From contig JARCOQ010000006.1 of NCBI GenBank assembly GCA_029207755.1, forward strand, positions 22,728,890 through 22,792,889: a DNA stretch of 64,000 nucleotides, written 5' to 3'. A model generated the notes under the pieces. It ran no database searches. It was given only the letters and a program-made list of their open reading frames with translations, and was not told the DNA's origin. This DNA comes from Chamaea fasciata. Taxonomy: Eukaryota > Chordata > Aves > Passeriformes > Sylviidae. Made by a program: the position numbers and the translations under genes. Below are positions 49,601-61,400 of the stretch, piece by piece. Each line of letters starts with the position of its first letter. The first letter of the stretch is position 1.

Positions 49601-51534
49601 ATGCCAAGGGAGCCGTGTCAGTTCCACCTCTGGGCTCCATGACTGCTGCCATGGTTTTGTCAGAAATAGTTTAGACACACACTAGAGCTGAAGTTTCAGA
49701 ATTCTTTTAACTTAAGGCAGTTCCAGGAAGCAGTGTCTCATTCCTCTTCCAGACTCATGTCTCCTTGTTGCTTTTGTGCTCCTTCCCTTACTTGCAGTGT
49801 TTGTGGTGAATCAAATCAGGGATTGGGTTAAAATGAAAGATCTGTCTTGCTAGTATGTGTTTATTTCAGGTGTTTGCTGTGCAATTGTGTGAATGCTTAT
49901 ACAAAATCTTACCCCCTTGTTTACATTAATTCTAGGATCAGAAGGGAAGTAGGGCCTTGGCCGCTGTTAGGCTGGTTTGAGGTGCTGTGGAAGTAGAGTC
50001 ATGTTTTAACAGCTGAACATTAGTAGGGGTGGGTATTTACCTACCATAAATTTAAAAAAAAAAATCCACAAAAACTTCCTGGTGCTCAAGGTCTAACTCT
50101 TGCAAAAAGAAGATGGTTTAAATATTTGAGATATTTTTGTGTTCTGACAGGAAGAGAATATCCCTCAGCATTGTTCTTGTATGTAAACGTATCATACAAA
50201 ATTTTAAGGTTGATACAGATTTAATCTCTTGATAATATTCTTTAATAAACTATTTTAACAAGATGAATTAAATAAGTAAAATTGTGTTAAATACAAAAAT
50301 TCTAGGCTATCTAACCACCAGTAATACAGAATTCTCACAGTACTCATACTTGTATCTCCTTAGATACAATAAAATACAAGTTACTAGTTAGTAACATAGT
50401 CTTTTGATCAGTAAATGAAACAAATAGGGTGCAAAAACAAGGTCAGCTAGTTTTACTGGAACAGATGTAACCGTAGAAAACGTATGTTAGTAGAGGGGGA
50501 TGAAATAGAATGTGAAATATTGTAAAATTTCCTTAACTGAAATTCTTGATAGGTTTAAAGAGCATGGGAGCATTTTAAGGAAATGCATTTCTTGGTATTG
50601 ACTCTTCCTTATCTAGAAAACTGCTCTTTAATGTGCTCTAGACAGAAATGTTTCCTCTCCGCTCCCTGCCCTGCCCCAGACGCCGGATTGTTTCACTCTG
50701 CCATTTCTCTGGCCTTTGAAGGTGGCAGGTGCTTGCCCTAGAATGCAGAGTGATCTGCTGATCTCAGCTGGTAGTGCAGCATGTGTACTTCACAGCACCG
50801 TGGTAATTATGGGACATTTCTGCTTCTCTTAATAATAACAAGCTCAGGATATGCACTTGATTTTGGCTTTTAAGCTGGAGTGAGTCTGAAGAAATGTTTT
50901 GGAAGTATTGAACTATTCCCTTTTGCTTTGGTGACTCTTTGAAGGGATGGCAGTGGGATTTTTTTTTTTTTTTTAAAAGTTGAAATTACCATTTTGCTCC
51001 AGGACAGTGCACTGCACTTTGCTTCCTAGTGGAGTGATACCTCCTTCCTTTTTTATGTTTTCCCATTTCTTGTGAAAGAGTGAACTGAATGGATGCACTG
51101 TACTTACTGTGGCCTGCTCTGGGGTAGCAAGGGGGTTAAGAAGGGAGAGTGTCAGTTTGAAAAGAAGGGAGATGAGAGGCTGGTATTGACTTAGACATCA
51201 GCTGAAGAGGTGAGCCTTTATTAGGAATCTTCCTTTCTGAAATATCAGTAAAGGAGGAAGACCTGAACCATTTGCATTAAGTTGAGAATGGTACCTTAGC
51301 AAAAGAGCATAAGAAAACAACAAGAGAAATATTACAAAACAAAATTCCTTTGAATATTTATCCACTGATTTGCAAAGAGTTGGTAAATAAGATAAGAATG
51401 GACTTGGTTTTGTTTCTTAATTTATTTAAATAATTGTTTAATGGAGTAAGCTGCTACTGAAATATTGGGAGTCTTTTGCTCAATACAAGTTGACTCAGAG
51501 TACTCATGGCCTTGTGCAAAACTCGTGTTATGGA

Positions 51535-51637
51535 TTTATATTATTTATATTTAAATATATAATATTATATATATTATATTTGTATATATTTATATATATT
51601 ATTTATATTTAAATATAAAATATTTATTGTTTATTAT
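51535..51637. repeat. AT-only tract with a 19-bp direct repeat
   Basis: About 100 bp are nearly pure A/T. TTATTTATATTTAAATATA occurs exactly at 51541-51559 and 51599-51617. The unit contains the palindrome ATATTTAAATAT, so the tract can form cruciforms. Confidence 0.8.
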
Positions 51638-53955
51638 GGACTGGGATAGTCAGGTGATCTCTTTCTGTAAATCTGATGAGATGTGGTCATGCCAGATTTT
51701 GGTGTAGAATAAGACTCCTGGGTTAGAATATAAAATGGGTGGGAGGACAAAAAGAGTTTATAAGCCACTAGTTACTTTATAGTATAAACAGTTTAATTTT
51801 GCTAGCATGGCTTCAGACTAGAGTGAAGGATTTCTTACTTAAATTGGCTTATTAAATATTGAACCTTACAATGTCAGTATAAAATGTTGGATGTTCAAAA
51901 GTACCTATGTCACATTTGTAAGTCTTGGCTGTAATAAAGAAGTAAATAAATTTTTATTAGATCTTAGGTAAGTTCAAAAGTGATTATTGCCAATTTACCT
52001 CATAGATTAATCAATAATTTTAAAATCCTGTCTGAAAGATAAAGAAGTAATTTTATTTTGTTTTTGTGATTGGAGAAGCAATTAGTGATTGAAAGCATTT
52101 TGCATGTACAAAACCTCCTTCACAAACTTTGTCCTTGGTTGAGGAGATTCCAGCGGAATTTTTTCAAGTTTATTCCTTAATCTTTGCTGAAATTTTTGCA
52201 TGTACATTCTTTAAGATTTTTGTTGATTTCTTAAAACTCTTTCTTAATGTGTAAGGGGCTGGTCCTAAAGCCTTGAATGATTACAGATATTTAATACACA
52301 GCTGATTTTAGTGCAGTGTTTATATGCATCATTTATCACATATAGGTGTCTTTTCAGGTTAGTTTTTTTCTTGTTTAGTTTTGTTTACATATATATATAT
52401 ATGCACACACACTTGTTTCTAGAGTTTTCTATGAGTTCTCTTCTGTAAAACAAAGTAAATTAACAAAAAATAGTAGTACTTGATCCAATATAGAGTATAT
52501 TTCCCTTGAGATTGAAGAAAATAATTTTATAGGACCAGTAAAATCACAGACTGCAGGTAATTAATTCCTGTATGGAATAGCAGAGTTCTGTGATTTTGCC
52601 TGGTTTTCTTTGTTTGTTCCTTTTGTTGTTGTTGGAGGGGTTTTTTTCCCCCCATACAATGTAATTCAGAAGTAGCCACTGGGTTTTAAATTCCAGATCT
52701 AATTCTGTTTAAGATGGTTTTGTGTGTGCTGTTTTTTGTTTTTATACATTCTATTTAGCACCTTGACCTTTTTACCCAAAGGTATTTGATAGGAATTTGC
52801 ACGTGGTGCCTGAATATGTAAGGAGAGATAGACAGACCTAGAACATGCAAATAATAATTCCATTTGACACTACTTTATTATTTTTAAAATAACACTCTGA
52901 AGTTATTAATATTGCTCATAAGCATTATTTCCTTTTTTAGTTTTGACACCAATAGTTAAAAACATAGTATGTTTGCTAATGGATGCATTTGTTTTTCTGT
53001 AGAGTAATTTATTATACAGGAATTTAAGATCTAATGAGAAGATATTGTCATGAGGGGAGTAAGTAGAGCTGGTTGGTTCTAGAAAAACTTCTCTCAAAAC
53101 ATTTTTTACATGTCATCGTCATCCAGTATTAAGTTTATGGTGTTTGGTAGCTGTGGCTGACATGGAAATGTGAGGGATTTATTTGGAGTTTGGGTTTGTT
53201 TGGTTGGTTTTTTTGCTTCTACTCAAGAGAATTCAACACATGTCAACACTGCTGGCCATGTAATTAAAGAAAAATTAATTAGAAACATCTTATTCTTTCA
53301 TTTTTAGTTTAGCCTGTCAGCATCTGTCCATACATCACTAGCTCTGATAATAGGCATTTTTATGCGGATTGCTTGAGATCGACTCTCTGGTAGTCTCCTT
53401 ATCAAAAGAACTGAAGAATTTGGAGGCTTGTAATTCCTGATGTGCTTGTAAATCCTAGTTCCAAAAAAGCAATTTGCTCTGCGTCAGTCTTTATGAAGTA
53501 GACTTATCCCAGGATCAAACTTTGAATATATAATTTTCTTCTGCTTTTAGTAAGTATAGTAAATAGTATTTTGTTTGTGAGAAATAAAATTTAGAAAAAC
53601 AATGCAGTTTTTAATAACTTGTCTTAGTATGCTCTTTTGTGTTGATCTATATTGGTTTTGTCTGTTTATTTTATATCAAGGAAATCTTTGGATTTTTAAG
53701 AGTAGAGGTGCTGGACTAGAGAAGAGAATAATAGGCCATGAAGAAATGAAAGAGGTTTTTAAAGGCAGGTTGAAGAAAAGAAAAAAAAAACGAAATGGTA
53801 AGGAAGGCTCAAGAAAAAGGTTGGATTTACTGCAGAAAGGAGACAGGCCCTCCTTAGTTAGGCCTGTAGGCTGTGGTGAATAAGGAGAACAGAAGAGCTT
53901 GTTGTCTGTTGAGAGTAATATTACAGTCCAGAGCTGCTCTCAAAAATGGTTTTAG

Positions 53956-54440
53956 TGATGCCTTTGGAGGCTACTTAGAACAGAGTCTAGACAATGTTAA
54001 AGGAATAAAGTAGGTATTTATTAAAAAGGCCTTCAAAGAATATATGCCTTGGGCAGTACAAGAGCCTGGCCGAGACTACACCCAAGATGGACAGTGGCTC
54101 ACACACACATTCTCACACTTTTATAAGTTTTGGTCCGTTTACATATTGGCGTCAATTGTCCAATTACAGCTTCAGGTTATGAACTCCCATCCTCACAGAT
54201 TGCTCTCCTCAGTTCACTGTTGTTTACACTTCTTGGGCCTGAAGCTGCAACAGTTTCCTTGGTTCTGGGCTGGAAAAGGATTGATTTGTCTAACTACCCT
54301 GTGAAGACAACTTGCTAACATTTTATATGAAGTTCAGAGTTCCATACTAATGCAGTGCAGAATCTGGAAAATATAAAAGCTAAAACCTACAGCATCATTC
54401 GTAGAAGTGAAGATGTGTGTTAAAATTTTCACAGTGGCAG
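53956..54440 (-). mobile_element. Probable solo LTR, passerine-type
   Basis: The plus-strand text 'ggtatttattaaaaaggcct' and 'ggtccgtttacatattgg', followed by 'caattgtccaattacagctt', matches an LTR I know from passerine genomes. Read on the minus strand it has the expected order: a TATA box (CTTATAAAAG, about 54118-54127), a polyadenylation signal (AATAAA, about 54018) about 105 bp further, then a short tail ending ...GGCATCA at 53956. The left boundary (TGATGCC on plus) is plausible. The right boundary is approximate because no target duplication could be found. Confidence 0.65.
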
Positions 54441-55316
54441 AACTTAGTCTTCAAATTTTCTGCTGGAGTGGATTGTGTGTTCTTTGCAAGAAAGTCGCTC
54501 AAATATAAAACTAGACAGTATACTTCTGGATTTTTTTTTTAAGAGGAAGCAGGTGAAAACAAGTCAAAGTGTCAATAATGGTTACTGTGGTAAATGCTAT
54601 TGAGTGTCCTTTCTTCAGAAGATGCTCACAGAATGACACTTGATGATGGATTGATTCCTTTGAGTCTCTTTTTAGAGATAGAGCTTTTATAGTGAATAAA
54701 AGAGCATAATATGAATCTTCCCCTACTTGTCTGCATCATACTTTTAGTTTAATCTCACATGCTTGGGTTTAGTTTCTGCAAGGCAGAATAAAGTTGGTTA
54801 AGCATGACCATAGCAGTGCAGAAAGAATCTTAGCAACTGAGTTGGTCTAAAAAACAACAAATCCTTAGACTAGACCCTACTTAGGATTAAAGGATGCATT
54901 TAAAGAGGTAAATGGCTACCCATAATCCACCTAGACTATCAAGAAAAAACGAGGGAATGACATCATGCATTGTGTAGTATCTATTCTCCTTTGTCTTGTC
55001 TTTGTTGTTTGAGTTTTTTTGGTCAGTGTTGATCAAAATAATTTTCGGGTGTGATAATGGAAAGTTCTGCTAGTGTTGGTCTTGAAGATTTCTAGAAAAG
55101 GATTTTGCTGTTGGATTTTTGGGCATTGTATTGTTATGAATTTAGCTGAGAAACTGTGGAAATAAATGCTACAAGTAATGGCATTGCTCGTGTTTCAGGA
55201 ATCGCTAGCCCAGTGATTTGGTCACTAAATTCTTACTGAATCCACAGGTGGTAATGCTGTTTTAGACTTGGTGTGGAGGTGAATTTAGGTCTTTGTAGAA
55301 CTGCTTCTGGAAAAGA

Positions 55317-55341
55317 AACTTGTGATGTGACATCACAAGTT
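55317..55341. repeat. 25-nt palindrome centred on TGTGACA
   Basis: AACTTGTGATGT and ACATCACAAGTT are exact inverted copies around a single central G. The centre contains TGACATCA, one transition away from the cAMP-response element TGACGTCA. It is a structural or factor-binding candidate only. Confidence 0.6.
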
Positions 55342-58315
55342 GATTCATGAATTCTGTGCTAAGATCATTGGTGTTAGAGAGTTTTTGAAGACTACTGTTG
55401 TTGGTGGAGGTGGAGGCCAGGGATTTATTATGTTAGAACTGCTAAAATTAAGTAATTTTATCCTACATGATCCTCATTAAAGTGAAATACTTTAGGAAAA
55501 CACTCCAGATTTAATTTGATTAATAATCACTTTGGTGCTGTTTCTCCAGGGATGAAGGATAAAGCAATCCTTGTCAAGGTGAAGCTGAGCTGAACCTTGA
55601 AAAGTGTCAGAATAACATGAAAAAAGGATCTTTAGTTATATAAAGAAAAAATTAATTTGGTATATGGAGGACATGATAGAGTTTAAGCATAAATACAAAA
55701 TTAAATTAATCCCTGCAATAAAACAGTGCAGTGTAGCATGCTGTTTTTCCCTAAGGTTCTGTGCAAGGCAAATGAGTGCATGGAGACACCTACAGCTGTA
55801 GTAATACAAGCAGTCATCTCAAAGTGGGGAACCAGGATCACTGACTCTTGAAAGAAACTAATCTTAGTGACAGGTATTTGATTGCTTTTAAACAAATTTA
55901 TGGAGTTGGGAAGAATTTATTGTGAAAAACAGTTAGTGTGCACTGCATTCAGTTACTAACTGAAATTGAATATGAAGGAGAATATCCAGGCTGCTTCAAG
56001 ACTGTGCAGGTCACTGAAGAAAAGTAGAATGCTAAGTAGGAAATGAAACAAGCTGCAGCATGGATTAACCATAGATTGTATCACCGAAGTTCGTCCTGTT
56101 TGCTATTAGTACAGTCCTCTAAATGGAAAGTTATTTGCAAAGAGCAAGAACTCCTGCCATCAAGGTGGAGCTTGCCAGGTGATGTTGGCTGAGGGAGAGC
56201 AGGAGAAGCTCAGCTGAGTGGCTGCAGTACCTGAACAGATAGTTACAGTGACTCCCCTGTACTGGTTATTTAAACCAGTGTGCTGCTTTGGGAATAAAGA
56301 GGCCATGCACAGGGGAAGTACCTCTAACAAAGCACTGTGCAGTCACTGGAGAGGACAAAAAACTTCCACAGCAATCCTTGCTGGGACTGTTGTCACTTGA
56401 TCTGAGCCTTGTGTCGTGCTGCCATGAAAAAGACAGATTTCATCTTTCTTGGGTTCTGCTGCTGGTGATGTGTCTTCAGTGAGCGCAGCAGAGTGCTCAT
56501 GGCACAGATTCTGAGACATCATCTAATTCTGTTTATGCAGGGCTGGTTAGGTGATCAAGTGACATAGTAGATAAGTTTTTTTTTTAGAATCAGCATGGTG
56601 AAATTAGAATTTCAGCTTGTCTAAAGCAAAATTATGGCTGGAAAATCTGTGTAAATGCCGTATATTTTGCAAAGGAATAAATACTAGATGTATAAAAACT
56701 TGTTGAAGCTGGGAAGCAATACTGTCACAAGTGGGCCTAAATAGATTGTAACTTTACCTAATTGTACTTCAGACAGCTTTTAAAAATTGTGAGGTGCTGG
56801 AACAAGCTGCCAGTTGGAAATGTGAGAGCAAAAAAATGAAAAGGGATGTTGGAAAGCTTACAAGAAGATACATCATGTAAGATCAATCACAGATTTAGAG
56901 AGGGAATTTTTTATAGTGCCTGGCCATTGTGGAGAGCTGCAGGTGCTGCCTCATTGGTGTGGGCTGAAAGGATTTCAAATTCTAAAGACAAATGTATGTA
57001 ACTGTGGATGTTAAAAGCTCCCAGTTCACCACTGGATTAATTTAGTGAATTACGATTTTTACATGGTGAAGCTTTTGCCGAATCTTTGATTTTTCTTTAT
57101 ATCTGTGAGCATCTCTGCTCAGAAGAGCATTCTTTGTTTTATGGGGACTGATTCTACAGAACACTTGCAGGAAAGAAAGAAGTAATTTCCCAGCTGTTGT
57201 CCAGTGGATTCTGTGTGCCTAATGGTTCACATCACTGATAAATTAAAGAACCAGTTGATGGCATCCATCAGCTTTACATGACTTCACCCTTCACTAGCAG
57301 CTGTCAGCAACCAGGTTTACTCTGAGAGTGGGAAGAAGCACAGCTGTATAGAACTAGTTGGAACAATTTTAAAAGATCTGGGAAGATGCTAAGGTTTCTT
57401 GCAAAAAATAACACGGGAATGAGGAAATCTGTACTGCCATCAGTGAGCACAGTATGCAGAAGTAGCAGAGTGGAAAAACCTGTAATTACCTCTAAAAACT
57501 TGATGGTACATCTTTCTAAAAGGAAATTTAGCTTTGTAACCCCCCAGTAACAGTTCCTGGCTTGGAGATTTATGTGACTTTCACTAATACTGCTCTCTGG
57601 ACCTGGAAAGCAAATTCAATGCAATGAGTAGCTCTGGCTGAGTACTTCTGAGAATCTGTTTCTGGAAAACATATGTTTTCTCCAGTATCAAAGTACACTG
57701 TTTTTATTTTGTAAGTAAGTTTTTATGGGGTGTGAAAATGTTGAGGAGGTGACAGAGAAATTCAAGCATATAATGTAAATTGTGTGTTATGCCTAAATAT
57801 TAAAGATACACATGAACTTAAGACTACAATATTCTGTTCAGATCATTGTAATGTTAAAAATACTACTCCATTTCGGGAAGTCTTTCTGTGTTCCATTGAA
57901 AGTGACAAATGTATCTGTTTTTAAATAAATTGGTCTAAATATGAAAAGAACTGATGTGTAATTTGGTCAGTTGAATTTTATAGTTTAGATATGTAGAATT
58001 AAGAGCTGATTTGAATGATCACAGTTATTTTAAAATATAGTCAACTTAGAAGTATAATTTAGATATATTGCTGGATTGCTTTGGATATTCTAGTGATGGT
58101 ATAAATAATATTGAAGTTTCTAATGTTTCACAAGTAGTTTGTTCTTAATGAAGTAAATTTCAGCTGGAAGATAGCTATTAACTTTAGGTTACTATATTTT
58201 TAAATGTTTACTTACTTAAAAGTACTGCTCTAACAATTTTAAACAGTTTATTTTGGGGGAAATTTGTGTGTCAAATGCTTACTTATGATTCTTTGTTTCT
58301 CTGTTTATTTTTAAG

Positions 58316-58409
58316 ACGAGCAAAAATCAAATTAAAGTAGATCTTGTAGATGAGAATTTTACAGAATTAAGAGGAGAAATAGCAGGACCTCCGGACACAC
58401 CATATGAAG
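58316..58409 (+). CDS. UBE2K: UBE2K exon 2 (residues 22-52 plus first base of 53)
   Basis: After the acceptor 'ttatttttaag' the frame reads TSKNQIKVDLVDENFTELRG and then EIAGPPDTPYE, identical to vertebrate UBE2K as I know it. These residues form the first beta strands of the E2 core. The PP-x-TPYEGG stretch is the conserved E2 signature on the N-terminal side of the catalytic fold. The exon has 94 nt (31 codons plus one base, phase 1). To keep the frame into exon 3 it must end GAAG at 58409, which makes the intron begin with GC (GCAAGT). A GT donor five bases later would break the frame. Confidence 0.96.
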
Positions 58410-58415
58410 GCAAGT
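58410..58415 (+). promoter_or_regulatory. UBE2K: Non-canonical GC splice donor
   Basis: The exon/intron border reads GAAG|GCAAGTAAAG. Except for C at +2 it is a perfect consensus donor (AG|G-AAGT), as is typical of the small class of GC-AG introns. Exon 3 starts GTGGAAGG, so only this cut restores Glu-Gly-Gly-Arg. Confidence 0.88.
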
Positions 58416-61400
58416 AAAGTTTTTGTGTATGCAATCACTGTACATATCTAGTCATATGTCTTGAGATGCTCTGTTTGTACAAATAATTACAGCATAAAAT
58501 GTAGAGGCACATGTTTTAAAGTAGTCTGATTTTTTTTTAAATACAGATTTTAAGCTTAAATACTATTTCAGTTCAGCTTCTGTGTTGCCTGAAGAGAGAT
58601 CTGTTCAGTAGAATAGACTATCCCATATCAAGGTTAATGTGCAAATAGAAACTGTGTGGTTTAATTGGTATAATTGTGATTTTTAGTTGTTTACTGTCTC
58701 AACTGTTTGAGCTCCTTAACCATTAAGCATTAAGGAGCTTAGCTTCAGACTGTACATGTATTTCTGCGATCTAGAGTGGTGATCATTCATAAATGTTGCA
58801 TTTCTCCTCTCTCAAGCAGTGATGCTGTTGCAAGTTAAATTTGGGATTAATTTTGGGCATCCATGTGTCCCAATACTTAATTTATACTGATGTGGGTGAC
58901 TCCATAGTAGAACTTCATATCTTTAACTCTCTTCAAATATTATACCTTACTGACTTTCTAGTTTATTAAAGCTGGTATCTTACATTATTATGTAGTTATG
59001 CATCTCCTAAAGTCTGGTAAGAGCAAAGCAACATCCAGAAAGAAGCTTTAACAGAGGCTAATATAGCATGCTTCTTCAGAAATACAAAATTACTCAATAA
59101 TGCTGATACTTGTAAACTTTGTGTATAATATATATGGAACTGGCAGATGTACCTTCTATTTAAAGTTTTTTTCATAATAAATAAGGATTTTAAATTTATT
59201 TTTTAAACTTTTGGATAGCTTTTAAACATTGTTTTACTCGACTTTTCCATGCCAGGTATCTACTTTGATTTGAATTTGTACTTTCAATAAAAAAGTATCA
59301 AGGAATGTCACAAGCAAATAAATAGTTTTGTTGGAATATGAAACAATTTTGCAAGTTCTTCAGTTGCTCTAGTTGCTCTATGTCTTAGAGCTAAGAGTGA
59401 GACTTTAGTATTCCCCTGAGACTGGGCACATGCCATTTGTCATTATTTTGAAAAAATAAATTCTCATCAGGTGGGGAAAATACCTGAAGACTGTTTAGTA
59501 GCTATAGAAGTATATGCACTCAAAAGCATTAGTGACTGCCAATGAAAACCTGGTTATCACATCTTCCCTATCAGAGGACGTCGCTTTTGATTTGCTTTTC
59601 TGGACTAGAAGCTGGTGCAGCAACATTGGATTTGAGAGCAGGTGTCTCTCCCCTCCACTGCCTTTGGGGCCCAGGAGAGAAGAGGACTGAGGAAATAGCC
59701 TAACAGTGGTTAACATGGAAGAATATTGAGCAGGGGTAGATGTCAGAAGCTCACAAGAATGGAAATTAGTCTGGAAGAAAGAAAGTAGAAAAGTAGAAGC
59801 AGCTGTAAATGGTAGGGGTGCCCTGCAGAACTTCATTTCCAGAGTTCCTTAGCAGTCTGGTAAATAATGGTAGTTTTCCCCTCTCCCTCCCTTCTCCCAT
59901 GTGTCTCCATCTCATCAGCTGCTGATGTATAGTTGACACAAGATAATGGCTGGAAACAATTTATTCTGGTCATAGTGTGTGCCTTCAATTTAAAGGGAGT
60001 ACTATGCTGTTCTCCTAAAATACAGACTCGTGCTAGTGATCTATTTGGAAGTGAATCATTCTATTTAGAATTTAGTATAATTGTTATTTTGCAATAGTAT
60101 AGTTCATCTGGTAAATCCAAGACTTGGTATTGTAATAACATCTGTATATAAGCAGTTGGATTCTAGGAAACAGCTGAATGGTGGTAGAGGGGTGTTGGTT
60201 TTGGTGTTTGTTTTCCATCCAGGGAGAATTAAACCTCCTTGGATGAGTTGTTTTGTCAGAGCTTGCCATTTTTTCCTTCAGGTCAATATTACCTTGGTTT
60301 ATAAAATGGGCCTTTTTTGGAGAATGTATTGAGAGTTATTTGAAATTGCAGATGTATTCATGTGTCACAAAGGTTAAAAACTGTATAGCAGGTCATGAAG
60401 AGGGTAAAAAAAGATTGAAATGTCTGTCTGCTGAACTGGGTTCTGTGATGTGGATGATTCAGGTAGACAAGAATTTCAAAAGCTGGGTATTGTCTCCTCA
60501 CATATTCAGCATATCTTGCTAGTGAAAAACAGCAATATGTTGAGTGCAGAATTTGTTGATGTGAAATGCATGCATACTTACATACCTTTGAGTACATTTA
60601 ATTATGAGGATATAGTAAATACCCCTTTTGGGGGGGGCTAACTGTTTTTTTATTCTTATTATGGCAGGGATCTCATGGAACAATAATGTGATTGTATGCT
60701 TACTTTAATCTAGAAGGCCTAAGCATCAAGAAGCAAAATGAGAGTTAGTGCCAGCCCAATTTATGGTGTTTCCTAACATTAGAATAATTTGCTTTGGAAT
60801 GTTAGTATTTCTGTCATATAGTTATATGCATTTATTCCCTTAGATAATTATGAAGGGTGTGCCAGTGTGTGTCATCTTCGTTTTATGACTATAGCAGTAG
60901 TACTTGCTGCATAATTACTGACTGATGTTTTGTCATCTATAATCTGAACAGTGATGCAGCAAGAAGTGCTTTATGAAGAAGTTTTATGCAGTAGTTCTGG
61001 TCAGCCAGTCCCTGTGATACAGGAGGGAATTCTAGAACCAGTGTGAAGTGAAAGAACAGTTGTTGGCCATAGTTGGTGAGGTATCTGAAATCAAACTGCT
61101 GCTGCAAAATTTTTTCTAGGTAATGTTGGAACATTAGTTAAGAATGACTGAGAGGAAGAATGCCATCTATTGACAGAATTTACAGCTTTTATTTTTCTAT
61201 TAGTAGTGTCAACTCATATTGATCAATTTTCAGAATATTGCAAGCCAACTTTAATTGAAACATGTTTACATCCCATGTTAAAGCATATTTGGAGAGAGAA
61301 CCTTTGAGAGACTTGATTAATGGCTGCTGGGTTTTACTTGATTCAAGAGCTTTTCAGTAGATAGATTGGGGTTTTGCGGGTTTGGATTTTTGGGGGGTTG

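Larger units (their letters stand above)
40405..58315 (+). other. UBE2K: UBE2K intron 1
   Basis: This 17.9-kb phase-0 intron lies between donor GTCAGA and acceptor 'ctgtttatttttaag'. The first 430 bp belong to the CpG island. The rest is AT-rich with an A-rich tract (41761-41802), two solo LTRs (44758-45324 and about 53956-54440), a CR1 copy (about 45530-46230), a short minus-strand CR1 end (48018-48062) and an AT-rich direct repeat (51535-51637). No conserved coding sequence was recognised between exons 1 and 2. Confidence 0.85.

Noticed and set aside
56780..56960. CR1-like phrase 'gaggtgctggaacaagctgc'
   Set aside because: Only one phrase matches and the flanks do not follow the CR1 order, so it is not listed as an element.
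58414..58419. Canonical GT donor (GTAAAG) four bases after the GC donor
   Set aside because: Using it would add five bases to exon 2, shift the frame and destroy the conserved Glu-Gly-Gly-Arg junction.
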